Assembly (NCBI GenBank): GCA_900557035.1
Contig: USRA01000084.1
Location: 1 to 6,911, forward strand
Source of the DNA: an uncultured Prevotella sp.
GTDB taxonomy: Bacteria; Bacteroidota; Bacteroidia; Bacteroidales; Bacteroidaceae
Length of the DNA stretch: 6,911 bases
Direction: 5' to 3'
Translations under genes and position numbers: made by a program
Notes under the pieces: model-generated
What the model was told of the DNA's origin: nothing
The model's input: the letters and a program-made list of their open reading frames with translations, nothing else
The model's database searches: none
Shown here: positions 1 to 5,470 of the stretch, piece by piece
Layout: the number at the start of each line of letters is the position of its first letter
Position numbering within the stretch: the first letter of the stretch is position 1

Positions 1-130
1 CGAGGGTAAGGTTACCTTCGAAATTACTCTTGGTCTTCTGCAGGGCTACCATCTTTTCAGGTACGTCCTGACCATAAAGCTCCTTCACCGCCGCGATGAC
101 TGAGCTGATGATTTCGTTTTCTATCTTCAT
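1..130 (-). CDS. argS: Arginine--tRNA ligase, N-terminal fragment (cut by window edge)
   Basis: Only the first 43 codons lie in the window; the gene continues past position 1. Read from the ATG at 130, the product begins MKIENEIISSVIAAVKEL and contains YGQDVPEKMVALQKTK followed by FEGNLTL. From memory, this matches the start of Bacteroidota arginyl-tRNA synthetases, where a helical N-terminal Add-1 domain (tRNA D-loop recognition) precedes the class I catalytic core. The enzyme charges tRNA-Arg with arginine in the cytoplasm using ATP. The HIGH-like and KMSK-like catalytic motifs would lie outside the window and cannot be checked. It has its own promoter at 231-262 and a leader of about 95 nt, so it is a separate unit from the efflux locus. 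The family call rests on a short N-terminus, but the match is characteristic. Confidence 0.85.
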   Translation of the reverse strand, partial: MKIENEIISSVIAAVKELYGQDVPEKMVALQKTKSNFEGNLTL

Positions 131-143
131 TATCTTTATATCT

Positions 144-161
144 TTTTTTACCGGTAAAAAA
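144..161. repeat. 18-bp perfect palindrome in the argS leader
   Basis: TTTTTTACCGGTAAAAAA is an exact palindrome centred on ACCGGT. It ends 13 bases before the argS start codon and lies about 65 bases downstream of the predicted transcription start. It could be a protein-binding site or a weak RNA hairpin near the translation start. The arms are almost all A/T, so an RNA stem would be unstable and a DNA-level operator is at least as likely. Its role is unknown. Confidence 0.5.
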
Positions 162-230
162 TCTTTTTCTTTATTCAAATGCCTGGTAAGTGAGGGGGCT
201 TGCAAATACCCACTTTTACTTAAGCGCCTG

Positions 231-262
231 CAAAATTACAAATAATAATTGGAATGAGCAAA
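231..262 (-). promoter_or_regulatory. Predicted argS promoter (Bacteroidota -33/-7 type)
   Basis: On the minus strand a TTTG at 262-259 is followed after 20 bases by TAATTTTG at 238-231, an exact match to the TAnnTTTG -7 element with the usual -33 spacing. Transcription would begin near position 225, giving an argS leader of roughly 95 nt that includes the ACCGGT palindrome. The promoter sits just beyond the 3' end of the small gene at 280-471, so argS need not depend on read-through from it. Confidence 0.75.
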
Positions 263-279
263 GAAAAACGATGTTTTCT

Positions 280-471
280 TTATCCTTCAAGGATAATATC
301 GGCCACGTCTTGCGGGGAGTTCCATAAGATGCCGTCCTGCAATTCATCGTCGGTAAAACCATTGAGAGCCTCCTGTGCTTCCTTTGGTGTAATTGCTGGA
401 GTTCCATCCTCGTTCTTTGCTTCGAGCAATGCCTGCAAGACCTCTGCTCTGTATTCTTCGATTGTCATCAT
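280..471 (-). CDS. Small acidic protein of unknown function (63 aa)
   Basis: The product starts MMTIEEYRAEVLQALLEAKN and ends WNSPQDVADIILEG. It has about 15 Asp/Glu against three Arg/Lys, so it is strongly acidic. No signal peptide, membrane segment or cysteine is visible. Residues 3-20 and 29-37 look helical, separated by a Gly/Pro-containing turn (DGTPAITP). I recognise no family. The reading frame is open for 24 more codons upstream to an ATG at 543, but a good promoter (513-543) lies inside that extension. The start was therefore placed at 471; the adjacent ATG at 468 is equally possible. The frame is clean and the gene has its own promoter, which supports a real gene, but protein expression is inferred. 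It is separated from the kinase gene by about 130 bases and has no evident link to the efflux system. Confidence 0.65.
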   Translation of the reverse strand: MMTIEEYRAEVLQALLEAKNEDGTPAITPKEAQEALNGFTDDELQDGILWNSPQDVADIILEG

Positions 472-512
472 AATTTTTATGTTGTAAAGTTCAATGTGTA
501 TTATTATTGCTG

Positions 513-543
513 CAAATATAATACTATTTTTTGAATGTACCAA
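513..543 (-). promoter_or_regulatory. Predicted promoter of the 63-aa gene
   Basis: On the minus strand TATATTTG (520-513) matches the TAnnTTTG -7 element exactly. A CTTG (544-541 region, one mismatch to TTTG) lies 20 bases upstream. The start site would be near 507, giving a leader of about 35 nt before the ATG at 471. This placement argues against the upstream ATG at 543 being the true start. Confidence 0.6.
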
Positions 544-600
544 GAGTTTCTGCTATTTTCTTTGTTAAAAGACATGTGCCGAAAGGTAGATGCCTGTGAG

Positions 601-1488
601 TTACTCCATTCGGAATGTTACATGATAGCCTGCCACATTGTGCTCGGCAAGGGAGAGATTGATGGATTGCATCATCAGCATCTGGCGGGAGATGGAAAGG
701 CCGATGCCCGAACCTGATGGCTTGGTGGAGAAGAAGGGGATGAACATCTCCTTGGCCACCTCGGCTGGGATGGGGTCGCCATTGTTGCTGAAATAGATGC
801 CTGAGAATTGTGAACTCTCGATGCTCTCTGGATGTTTGTGGAAGCATCGGATGTCGATGGCTGAGGCGTGAGCCTCGATGGCATTCTTGGTCAGATTGAT
901 AAATACCTGGCGCAGCATGTTCTTGTCGGCAGACCAGGTGGCATCTTCGGGGATATGGATGTGCCATTCTATCTGAGGATAGAGCGGCTTGATGCCTTCC
1001 ACGAAATCCTTGAGTGGAATGTTCTCGATGACAGGCTCTTGTAGCTGGGTGAGCTTGCGGTAGCTATCCACAAAACTGGTGAGCGATTTGCTGGTATCTC
1101 GAATGGCTCGGATGCCTTCCTCATAGGACGAACCTTGGATGTCGGGATTGCTCAGATAGGCTTGGCAGATGCTGGAGATGGGGGCGGTGGCATTCATAAT
1201 CTCATGGGTGAGCACACGGGTTAGCCTTTGCCAAGATTCCACCTCATGCTGCGCCACCAGTCTGCCGATGTCGTTTTCCATGTCGTTGAGGGCTTGCTGC
1301 AAGGCTCGTTCTCCAAAGAGTAATCCCTTGGTGGAAAGGCGAAAAGAGTAATCGCCATTGCGAATCGCCTCTTGCATCAGGAAGGCACGACTCTTCAGAT
1401 TGCGCTGGTGACGCAAGAAGAGATAGATGATACCTCCTATGACGAGGAGTATGATACCTATTATATATATGTGGAAAATGGTGTTCAT
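601..1488 (-). CDS. Sensor histidine kinase with one membrane helix and no sensor domain (HEIMN type)
   Basis: This 295-residue protein autophosphorylates on histidine and should pass the phosphate to the regulator encoded just upstream. Residues 5-25 form one hydrophobic membrane helix, followed by a cytoplasmic linker (26-85). The H-box is LTHEIMNATAPI with His95. The ATPase domain shows an N-box (FINLTKNAIEAH, Asn202) and a glycine-rich lid (FFSTKPSGSGIGLSIS, 252-267). The D-box reads FSNNGDPIP (233-241), so the usual Asp of DxGxG is Asn235. HEIMN kinases are known from NtrY-like proteins paired with NtrC-type regulators. There is no periplasmic loop, HAMP or PAS domain that I can see. An in-frame stop lies a few codons upstream of the ATG, so the short N-terminus is not a start-choice error. 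The gene starts 38 bases after the regulator's stop and is probably co-transcribed with it. Confidence 0.93.
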   Translation of the reverse strand: MNTIFHIYIIGIILLVIGGIIYLFLRHQRNLKSRAFLMQEAIRNGDYSFRLSTKGLLFGERALQQALNDMENDIGRLVAQHEVESWQRLTRVLTHEIMNATAPISSICQAYLSNPDIQGSSYEEGIRAIRDTSKSLTSFVDSYRKLTQLQEPVIENIPLKDFVEGIKPLYPQIEWHIHIPEDATWSADKNMLRQVFINLTKNAIEAHASAIDIRCFHKHPESIESSQFSGIYFSNNGDPIPAEVAKEMFIPFFSTKPSGSGIGLSISRQMLMMQSINLSLAEHNVAGYHVTFRME

Positions 1489-1526
1489 ATCAGATGTTGA
1501 TAATCATGAATGATTGTGATAAAGAA

Positions 1527-2045
1527 TTATCGCTTGAGCTTGGCATAAAGCGTTTGGCGAGTGATGCCGAGCAGTTCGGCGGCACGAGAGATGTTGCCGT
1601 GGCATTGATCCACCACCTTGTGGATATGAGTGGTCTCGATGCTCTCCAGAGTCTCCACTTCCTGGCTTCGGTCGATGGCATCTTTTAGGGTTCTGATGAG
1701 TTCGTCATTATCCCAAGGCTTGGTTACAAAGTCGGCGGCTCCGCTTTTCAATCCCTTGATGGCTAGCTGCACGTCGGCAAAGGCGGTGATGAGCACCACG
1801 GGGATGTGGGCATGGAGTCGGCGGAAGGTGCGGAGCCAGAGTAAACCGTCCTGTCCGCTGTTTACGCCGAGCGAGAAGTTCATGTCGAGCAGGATGAGAT
1901 CTACCTGCTCCTGTTGCAGCAGCGTGGGGGCGGTATCGGGGCGAGGCAGGGTGAGAATTCGTTCGAACGTATTGCCCAGACAGATTTTCAGCGCCGTGAG
2001 TATCGACGGATTATCGTCGATGACAAGAAGGGTTCCATATTTCAT
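1527..2045 (-). CDS. Response regulator, receiver plus Fis-type HTH, lacking an AAA+ domain
   Basis: This 172-residue DNA-binding regulator probably controls the divergent efflux genes. The receiver spans about 4-125, with the acidic pair Asp10/Asp11, phospho-acceptor Asp54 (LILLDMN), Thr87 and Lys109 (TKPW), all the residues needed for phosphorylation. After a short linker (126-135), residues about 136-172 form a Fis/NtrC-type C-terminus: SRAAELLGITRQTLYAKL is the helix-turn-helix. NtrC-type regulators carry about 240 residues of sigma-54-interacting AAA+ domain between these parts, and here it is absent. The build resembles RegA/ActR/PrrA regulators of proteobacteria (about 180 aa), but the HEIMN kinase partner points to an NtrC-type ancestor. 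The frame is open back to an ATG at 2129, but the promoter at 2066-2096 lies inside that extension. MKYGTLLVIDDN at 2045 is a typical receiver start. Confidence 0.93.
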   Translation of the reverse strand: MKYGTLLVIDDNPSILTALKICLGNTFERILTLPRPDTAPTLLQQEQVDLILLDMNFSLGVNSGQDGLLWLRTFRRLHAHIPVVLITAFADVQLAIKGLKSGAADFVTKPWDNDELIRTLKDAIDRSQEVETLESIETTHIHKVVDQCHGNISRAAELLGITRQTLYAKLKR

Positions 2046-2065
2046 ATCTTTAATTTTTTTGTTTG

Positions 2066-2096
2066 CAAAAGTACGCTTTTTTTCCGAAACGGCAAA
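2066..2096 (-). promoter_or_regulatory. Predicted promoter of the regulator-kinase operon
   Basis: On the minus strand TTTG (2096-2093) and TACTTTTG (2073-2066) are separated by 19 bases and fit the Bacteroidota -33/-7 pattern exactly. Transcription would start near 2059, leaving a very short leader of about 14 nt before the ATG at 2045. A second TTTG at 2100-2097 has less suitable spacing. The paired palindromes at 2111-2152 lie upstream of this promoter, where an activator or autoregulator could bind. Confidence 0.75.
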
Positions 2097-2110
2097 CAAA
2101 AACGGGATTG

Positions 2111-2129
2111 TTGTGTGATAATCATACAA
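2111..2129. promoter_or_regulatory. Operator-like palindrome, site 1
   Basis: TTGTGTGATAATCATACAA is a 19-bp near-perfect palindrome; only one position pair besides the centre is mismatched. It shares the consensus TTGTrTGAwnwTCATACAA with site 2, whose centre is 23 bp away (about two helical turns). It sits between two divergent promoters, upstream of both. It is the likely binding site of the Fis-type response regulator encoded next to it, which is inference from position and symmetry. Confidence 0.65.
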
Positions 2130-2133
2130 TAGA

Positions 2134-2152
2134 GTGTATGAATTTCATACAA
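2134..2152. promoter_or_regulatory. Operator-like palindrome, site 2
   Basis: GTGTATGAATTTCATACAA contains a perfect 17-bp dyad (2135-2151) around T2143. It matches site 1 at 14 of 19 positions, and the nonamer TCATACAAT is identical in both (2122-2130 and 2145-2153). Its centre is about 72 bases upstream of the predicted permease-operon start and about 84 upstream of the regulator-operon start. These distances suit an activator acting at both promoters. Confidence 0.65.
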
Positions 2153-2176
2153 TCCGCCTTTCGGGCTGCCGGAATC

Positions 2177-2208
2177 CTTGGCAGAAAACGGGAGAAGCCG
2201 TAACTTTG
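2177..2208 (+). promoter_or_regulatory. Predicted promoter of the permease-ATPase operon
   Basis: CTTG (2177-2180, one mismatch to TTTG) lies 20 bases before TAACTTTG (2201-2208), an exact TAnnTTTG -7 element. Transcription should begin near 2215 and leave a leader of about 70 nt before the ATG at 2286. The imperfect -33 box suits a promoter that needs an activator. The long in-frame extension starting at 2178 overlaps this promoter and is therefore unlikely to be translated. Confidence 0.7.
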
Positions 2209-2285
2209 CAGCAGCTAACGAAAACAGGGAGATGGTATTCTTCCTTTATCGTTTGATTTTAGTGAAACAAAAAATAAATGAGTAT

Positions 2286-4628
2286 ATGATGAAAAGTTAT
2301 GTGAAATTCTTATCACGCAACAAGCTTTATGCCACCATAGAGGCCTTGGGTCTCTCGGTGGCACTGGCTTTTGTGCTGATTCTCGTTTCCTACGCTACTG
2401 CAGAGTATCGTGTGGGAACGAATCAGAAACTGGCGAAGGAGCTCTATGTTGCAGGTTCCGGTGATTATCTCGGAATGACCTGGGGCACAGCCAAGGAATT
2501 CTTTCCTTCCATCCCGGAAATCAAGGGATGGACAAGATTTGGTGAATATTACACTCCGCAGGGAGCCATGATAGATGGACAGTATTATGAGGCAAAATAT
2601 CTGGCTATCGACCCGAACTTTTCCCAGTTTATGGGTTACAAACGCCGTGGTTGTGCGCCAGATCATCTCCTTTCGGATGCTCATCAGGCAATGGTTTCGG
2701 AATCTTTTGCCAAGAAAGCCTTCGGCAACGCCAATCCTATCGGCCGTACCATCCAATGCGGTAAGCTGCAACTCAAGGTGGTGGGAATCATGGAGGATTT
2801 CGACCGTGAGGACCTTCTTAACCCATACGATATTTTCGTGTCGATGAAACTGATAGAAGCTGAGGCTCAGCCGATGAATCAGTTTGGCTCCTGCACTACG
2901 GTGGCGCGACTGGCAAAGGAAGCCGACCCCGAAAAGGTGAGACAGACCTTGCTCGGCAAATACATAAACTACTGGAAGGAGTGGAAAAAGGAATCAGGTG
3001 GAGCCGACTTCATGTGGGGCTGCCAGTTTGTGAGATGGGACCAGATTCATTTTGCGGATGATGATGTCGAGATTTTCAAGCATGGAAATCGTTCTCTCGT
3101 GAATATCCTCCTGGTCGTGGCGCTGGTTCTGCTGCTTTCTGCCTTGTTCAATTACATCAATCTTACGGTGGCTCAGATTGGCAACCGTGCGAAGGAGATG
3201 GCTACCCGAAGACTGCTGGGCGAATCGGTAGGGGGCGTGATGCTGCGCTATCTCAAGGAGTCGGCGCTCTTCACGGCAGTCTGCTTCCTGCTGGGCTTGT
3301 TGATTTCCTGGGCATTCATCCCGCTGTTCAATTCGATGTTGGATACGAAAATCGACCTGTTCCATTCCTTCGACCTTCTGTGGTTCCTGCCGTTGGCTTA
3401 CGTCATCATCTCCATCTTTGCGGGAATCCTTCCTGCCATCGTGGTTTCCCGTTTCAATCCGATAGATGTGGTGAAGGGAACCATCCGCATGCGCAGCAAG
3501 ATGTGGTTCAGTAAGATATTTATCGTAGCCCAGAACGTCATCAGTATCACGCTGGTAGTGATGGCGATAACGATGATGCTCCAGATGAAGCATCTTGCCG
3601 ATTTGCCGTTGGGTTATCAGACGAAGGATATTGTTTCCATCATTTCTTCCTTGGATGGTTCGCCGGAGAAGATGTCTATTCTCAAAAACCGTCTGAAAGC
3701 GCTTCCAGAGGTGGAAGAGGCAACTTACGGCAACGCCAATCCTATCAGAAGCTGGGGAAATGGCGTGCATGATGACAATGAAAAACTGATAGGAATGCTC
3801 CGTATGTTCATGGTAGATTCCACGGCGATGAAGATGCTGGGAGTCAGGGTGATTGAGCAGTATTGCGAGCCAGCCTATGGAAAGATTTGGGTAACGGAAG
3901 ATGCGAAGCGTGCCTATGGCGTTTCTGCCCACAAGCCTTGGTTCGGAATGAGAATGAAGGATGGAAAGCATGAATACGAGGTGTGTGGCGTGATTGCCGA
4001 TTACCATAGTGGAGATGCGCTGAGTGAGAATGAAAAAACGGAGCATAATGCCATTGGAGTCATTACCCCGCAGCAGCGTGGATGGACAGTTCTGGTGAAA
4101 ACCCGTAGCGATCATGCCCAGGCGCTGCAGGCTATCCGGAGTACCTGCAAGCAGGTGGCTAAGGAACTGATGGGCGTTCCTGCGGAAATGCAGGTGGAGT
4201 ATATGGATGATACTTTGAAGAATAATCTCAAGGACAAGCACAATATGATGGTGCTCATCATCACATTCATGAGCATTTCTATCCTGATTTCTGCCTTGGG
4301 TCTCTTCGGAATGTCGGTTTATTACGGCAACCAGCAGAAGCGCCAGATTGCCCTGCGCAAGGTGATGGGTGCTTCGATTGGGGATGCGGCTTGGCAGCTG
4401 GCTAAGAGATTCCTTGTCAGTTCGCTGGTGGCTGTGGTCATCGCCATCCCTATCTGCGTGAAGCTGATGCAGACTTATCTCATGGATTTCGTCCATCGCA
4501 TCTCCTTCCCTTGGTGGGTGTTGCTGGCTGGCGCCGTCTTTACCTTATTGATAGCCTTTGTTTCGGTTATCGGCTGCACCCTGCGTACGGCGATGTCGAA
4601 TCCGATAGACAGCATCAAGGCTGAATAA
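2286..4628 (+). CDS. ABC transporter permease, double FtsX/MacB_PCD type
   Basis: This 780-residue inner-membrane protein is the permease of a MacB-like ABC system; such systems couple ATP hydrolysis to export of periplasmic or membrane substrates rather than classical import. I place eight membrane helices near 19-37, 271-293, 325-348, 365-388, 410-432, 654-676, 707-729 and 742-766, with large periplasmic regions at about 38-270 and 433-653. This is a duplicated MacB plan, twice MacB's four helices, with the ATPase on a separate gene. Each half has the FtsX coupling motif after its second-to-last helix group (KEMATRRLLGES at 303-314, RQIALRKVMGAS at 686-697). Each half also ends with NPID (391-394, 772-775). 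The first periplasmic domain has the MacB_PCD signature AFGNANPIGRTI. The start MMKSYVKFLSRNKLY fits the family; ATG 2289 is equally possible and ATG 2232 less so. The ATPase gene follows 32 bases downstream. Confidence 0.93.
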   Translation: MMKSYVKFLSRNKLYATIEALGLSVALAFVLILVSYATAEYRVGTNQKLAKELYVAGSGDYLGMTWGTAKEFFPSIPEIKGWTRFGEYYTPQGAMIDGQYYEAKYLAIDPNFSQFMGYKRRGCAPDHLLSDAHQAMVSESFAKKAFGNANPIGRTIQCGKLQLKVVGIMEDFDREDLLNPYDIFVSMKLIEAEAQPMNQFGSCTTVARLAKEADPEKVRQTLLGKYINYWKEWKKESGGADFMWGCQFVRWDQIHFADDDVEIFKHGNRSLVNILLVVALVLLLSALFNYINLTVAQIGNRAKEMATRRLLGESVGGVMLRYLKESALFTAVCFLLGLLISWAFIPLFNSMLDTKIDLFHSFDLLWFLPLAYVIISIFAGILPAIVVSRFNPIDVVKGTIRMRSKMWFSKIFIVAQNVISITLVVMAITMMLQMKHLADLPLGYQTKDIVSIISSLDGSPEKMSILKNRLKALPEVEEATYGNANPIRSWGNGVHDDNEKLIGMLRMFMVDSTAMKMLGVRVIEQYCEPAYGKIWVTEDAKRAYGVSAHKPWFGMRMKDGKHEYEVCGVIADYHSGDALSENEKTEHNAIGVITPQQRGWTVLVKTRSDHAQALQAIRSTCKQVAKELMGVPAEMQVEYMDDTLKNNLKDKHNMMVLIITFMSISILISALGLFGMSVYYGNQQKRQIALRKVMGASIGDAAWQLAKRFLVSSLVAVVIAIPICVKLMQTYLMDFVHRISFPWWVLLAGAVFTLLIAFVSVIGCTLRTAMSNPIDSIKAE
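2723..2741 (+). repeat. 19-bp direct repeat within the permease gene, copy 1
   Basis: CGGCAACGCCAATCCTATC occurs here and again, base for base, at 3728-3746. Both copies are read in the same frame and encode GNANPI. This copy lies in the MacB_PCD signature near residues 147-152, where a Gly-x-x-x-Pro-Ile pattern is normal for the family. Confidence 0.9.
3728..3746 (+). repeat. 19-bp direct repeat within the permease gene, copy 2
   Basis: This is the second exact copy, 1005 bases after the first, encoding GNANPI at residues 482-487 near the start of the second periplasmic region. The position does not correspond to the first copy within the duplicated halves, so simple descent from domain duplication does not obviously explain it. 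Confidence 0.9.
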
Positions 4629-4660
4629 TGAGTCATAAACTTTAAAAAAGATTTCTAACG

Positions 4661-5341
4661 ATGATACGAACAGAAAATTTAACTAGAATATTCCGCACGG
4701 AAGAGGTGGAAACCATCGCCCTGAACGGCGTAAACATAGAAGTAGAGGATGGTGAGTTTATCGCCATTATGGGTCCTTCGGGATGCGGCAAGTCAACCTT
4801 GCTGAACATCCTGGGCTTGCTGGATAGTCCTACGGGGGGCAAGTATTGGTTGAATAACGAGGAAGTGGGCCATCTGAAGGAGCGTGAGCGTACCGCCTAT
4901 CGCAAGGGTCGCATCGGCTTCGTGTTCCAGAACTTCAATCTTATCGACGAACTTACCGTTGAGGAGAATGTGGATTTACAGCTGAAATACCTCGGAGTGG
5001 GGAAGGCGGAGCGCAAGGAGCGCGTGCTCGAAATTCTGAGAAAGGTGAAGCTGAGCCATCGTGCCAAGCATTATCCTCATCAGCTTTCGGGCGGTCAGCA
5101 GCAGAGGGTTGCCATCGCCCGTGCCGTGGTGGGCAAGCCTAGCATCATCCTTGCCGATGAGCCTACGGGTAACCTCGATTCCAAGAATGGTATGGAGGTG
5201 ATGCAGTTGCTCAGCGAGCTGAACGAGGAGGGAACCACCATCGTGATGGTGACGCACTCCAAGCACGATGCTACCTACGCCAGTCGCATCATCAATCTGT
5301 TTGATGGACAAGTGGTGGATGCGATGAATGATCAGCTTTAA
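4661..5341 (+). CDS. ABC transporter ATP-binding protein, MacB/LolD type
   Basis: This 226-residue cytoplasmic ATPase energises the upstream permease. All catalytic motifs are intact: Walker A GPSGCGKST (38-46), Q-loop Gln90, signature LSGGQQQR (142-149), Walker B IILADE (162-167) with catalytic Glu167, D-loop NLDS (171-174) and H-loop His199. The length and the PTGNLDS stretch are typical of the MacB/LolD/FtsE group, whose partners are FtsX-type permeases. The gene follows the permease by 32 bases with no promoter between them, so the two should be co-transcribed. A strong hairpin with a T-rich tail lies 38 bases after its stop. The start at 4661 is well placed (MIRTENLTRIF), with a Leu-Asn-Gly stretch following as is usual. 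Confidence 0.96.
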   Translation: MIRTENLTRIFRTEEVETIALNGVNIEVEDGEFIAIMGPSGCGKSTLLNILGLLDSPTGGKYWLNNEEVGHLKERERTAYRKGRIGFVFQNFNLIDELTVEENVDLQLKYLGVGKAERKERVLEILRKVKLSHRAKHYPHQLSGGQQQRVAIARAVVGKPSIILADEPTGNLDSKNGMEVMQLLSELNEEGTTIVMVTHSKHDATYASRIINLFDGQVVDAMNDQL

Positions 5342-5378
5342 GCTTTGGTTTCGAATGATTAGCTTTGATCTGCGTTTT

Positions 5379-5425
5379 CTGTCCAACAATTAGACGGTGG
5401 TGTCTAATTGTTGGACAGTTTGTTT
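5379..5425 (+). terminator. 17-bp perfect hairpin with T-rich tail, probable terminator
   Basis: CTGTCCAACAATTAGAC (5379-5395) and its exact reverse complement (5402-5418) flank a 6-base loop, GGTGGT. TTTGTTT follows on the plus strand. The minus-strand side lacks a comparable T-run, so a terminator would act on plus-strand transcripts, ending or attenuating the permease-ATPase message before the TolC gene. The stem is unusually long and only moderately GC-rich for an intrinsic terminator. A binding site or a relic of mobile-element ends are alternatives. Confidence 0.6.
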
Positions 5426-5451
5426 AATGAGAGTTTTTATTTAATGGTTTG
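5419..5451 (+). promoter_or_regulatory. Possible promoter for the TolC-adaptor genes
   Basis: TTTG (5419-5422) is followed after 21 bases by ATGGTTTG (5444-5451), which keeps the TTTG of the -7 element but has AT instead of TA. It would start near 5458 and give a leader of about 46 nt to the ATG at 5504. The -33 box overlaps the T-rich tail of the hairpin, so termination and re-initiation would be tightly linked. The match is weaker than at the other promoters in the window. Confidence 0.35.
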
Positions 5452-5470
5452 ATTATCAGGAGAAATGCTG

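Noticed and set aside
203..234. Second argS promoter with GGTATTTG at 210-203
   Set aside because: The TA of the -7 element is GG here, and its would-be -33 TTTG is simply the -7 TTTG of the better promoter.
261..280. AAGAAAAACGATGTTTTCTT hairpin after the 63-aa gene as a terminator
   Set aside because: The stem is nearly all A/T with a bulge and has no clear T-run on the minus strand. It is too weak to call a terminator.
2166..2184. CTGCC/GGCAG inverted repeat over the -33 box of the permease promoter
   Set aside because: The arms are only 5 bp with a 9-base gap, and the sequence does not resemble the paired 19-bp dyads. It is likely to be chance.
2178..2195. Sigma-54 promoter suggested by TTGGCAG
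   Set aside because: The -24-like GG is present, but 12 bases downstream the sequence is GGGA, with no GC (TTGC-like) -12 element. The TAACTTTG housekeeping-type element nearby fits far better.
2178..2285. N-terminal extension of the permease from ATG 2178 or 2232
   Set aside because: The frame from 2178 starts within the predicted promoter. ATG 2232 has GGGAG directly abutting it, too close to act as a ribosome site. MMKSYVKF at 2286 fits the usual family N-terminus.
2994..4496. A 500-codon open frame on the minus strand opposite the permease
   Set aside because: It is antisense to a convincing eight-helix permease. Its predicted product is rich in His, Gln and Arg with no domain, as expected of a mirror frame in this codon usage.
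5379..5418. Insertion sequence or MITE represented by the 17-bp inverted arms
   Set aside because: There is no transposase, no interior beyond a 6-base loop and no flanking target duplication. The T-rich tail on one side favours a terminator.
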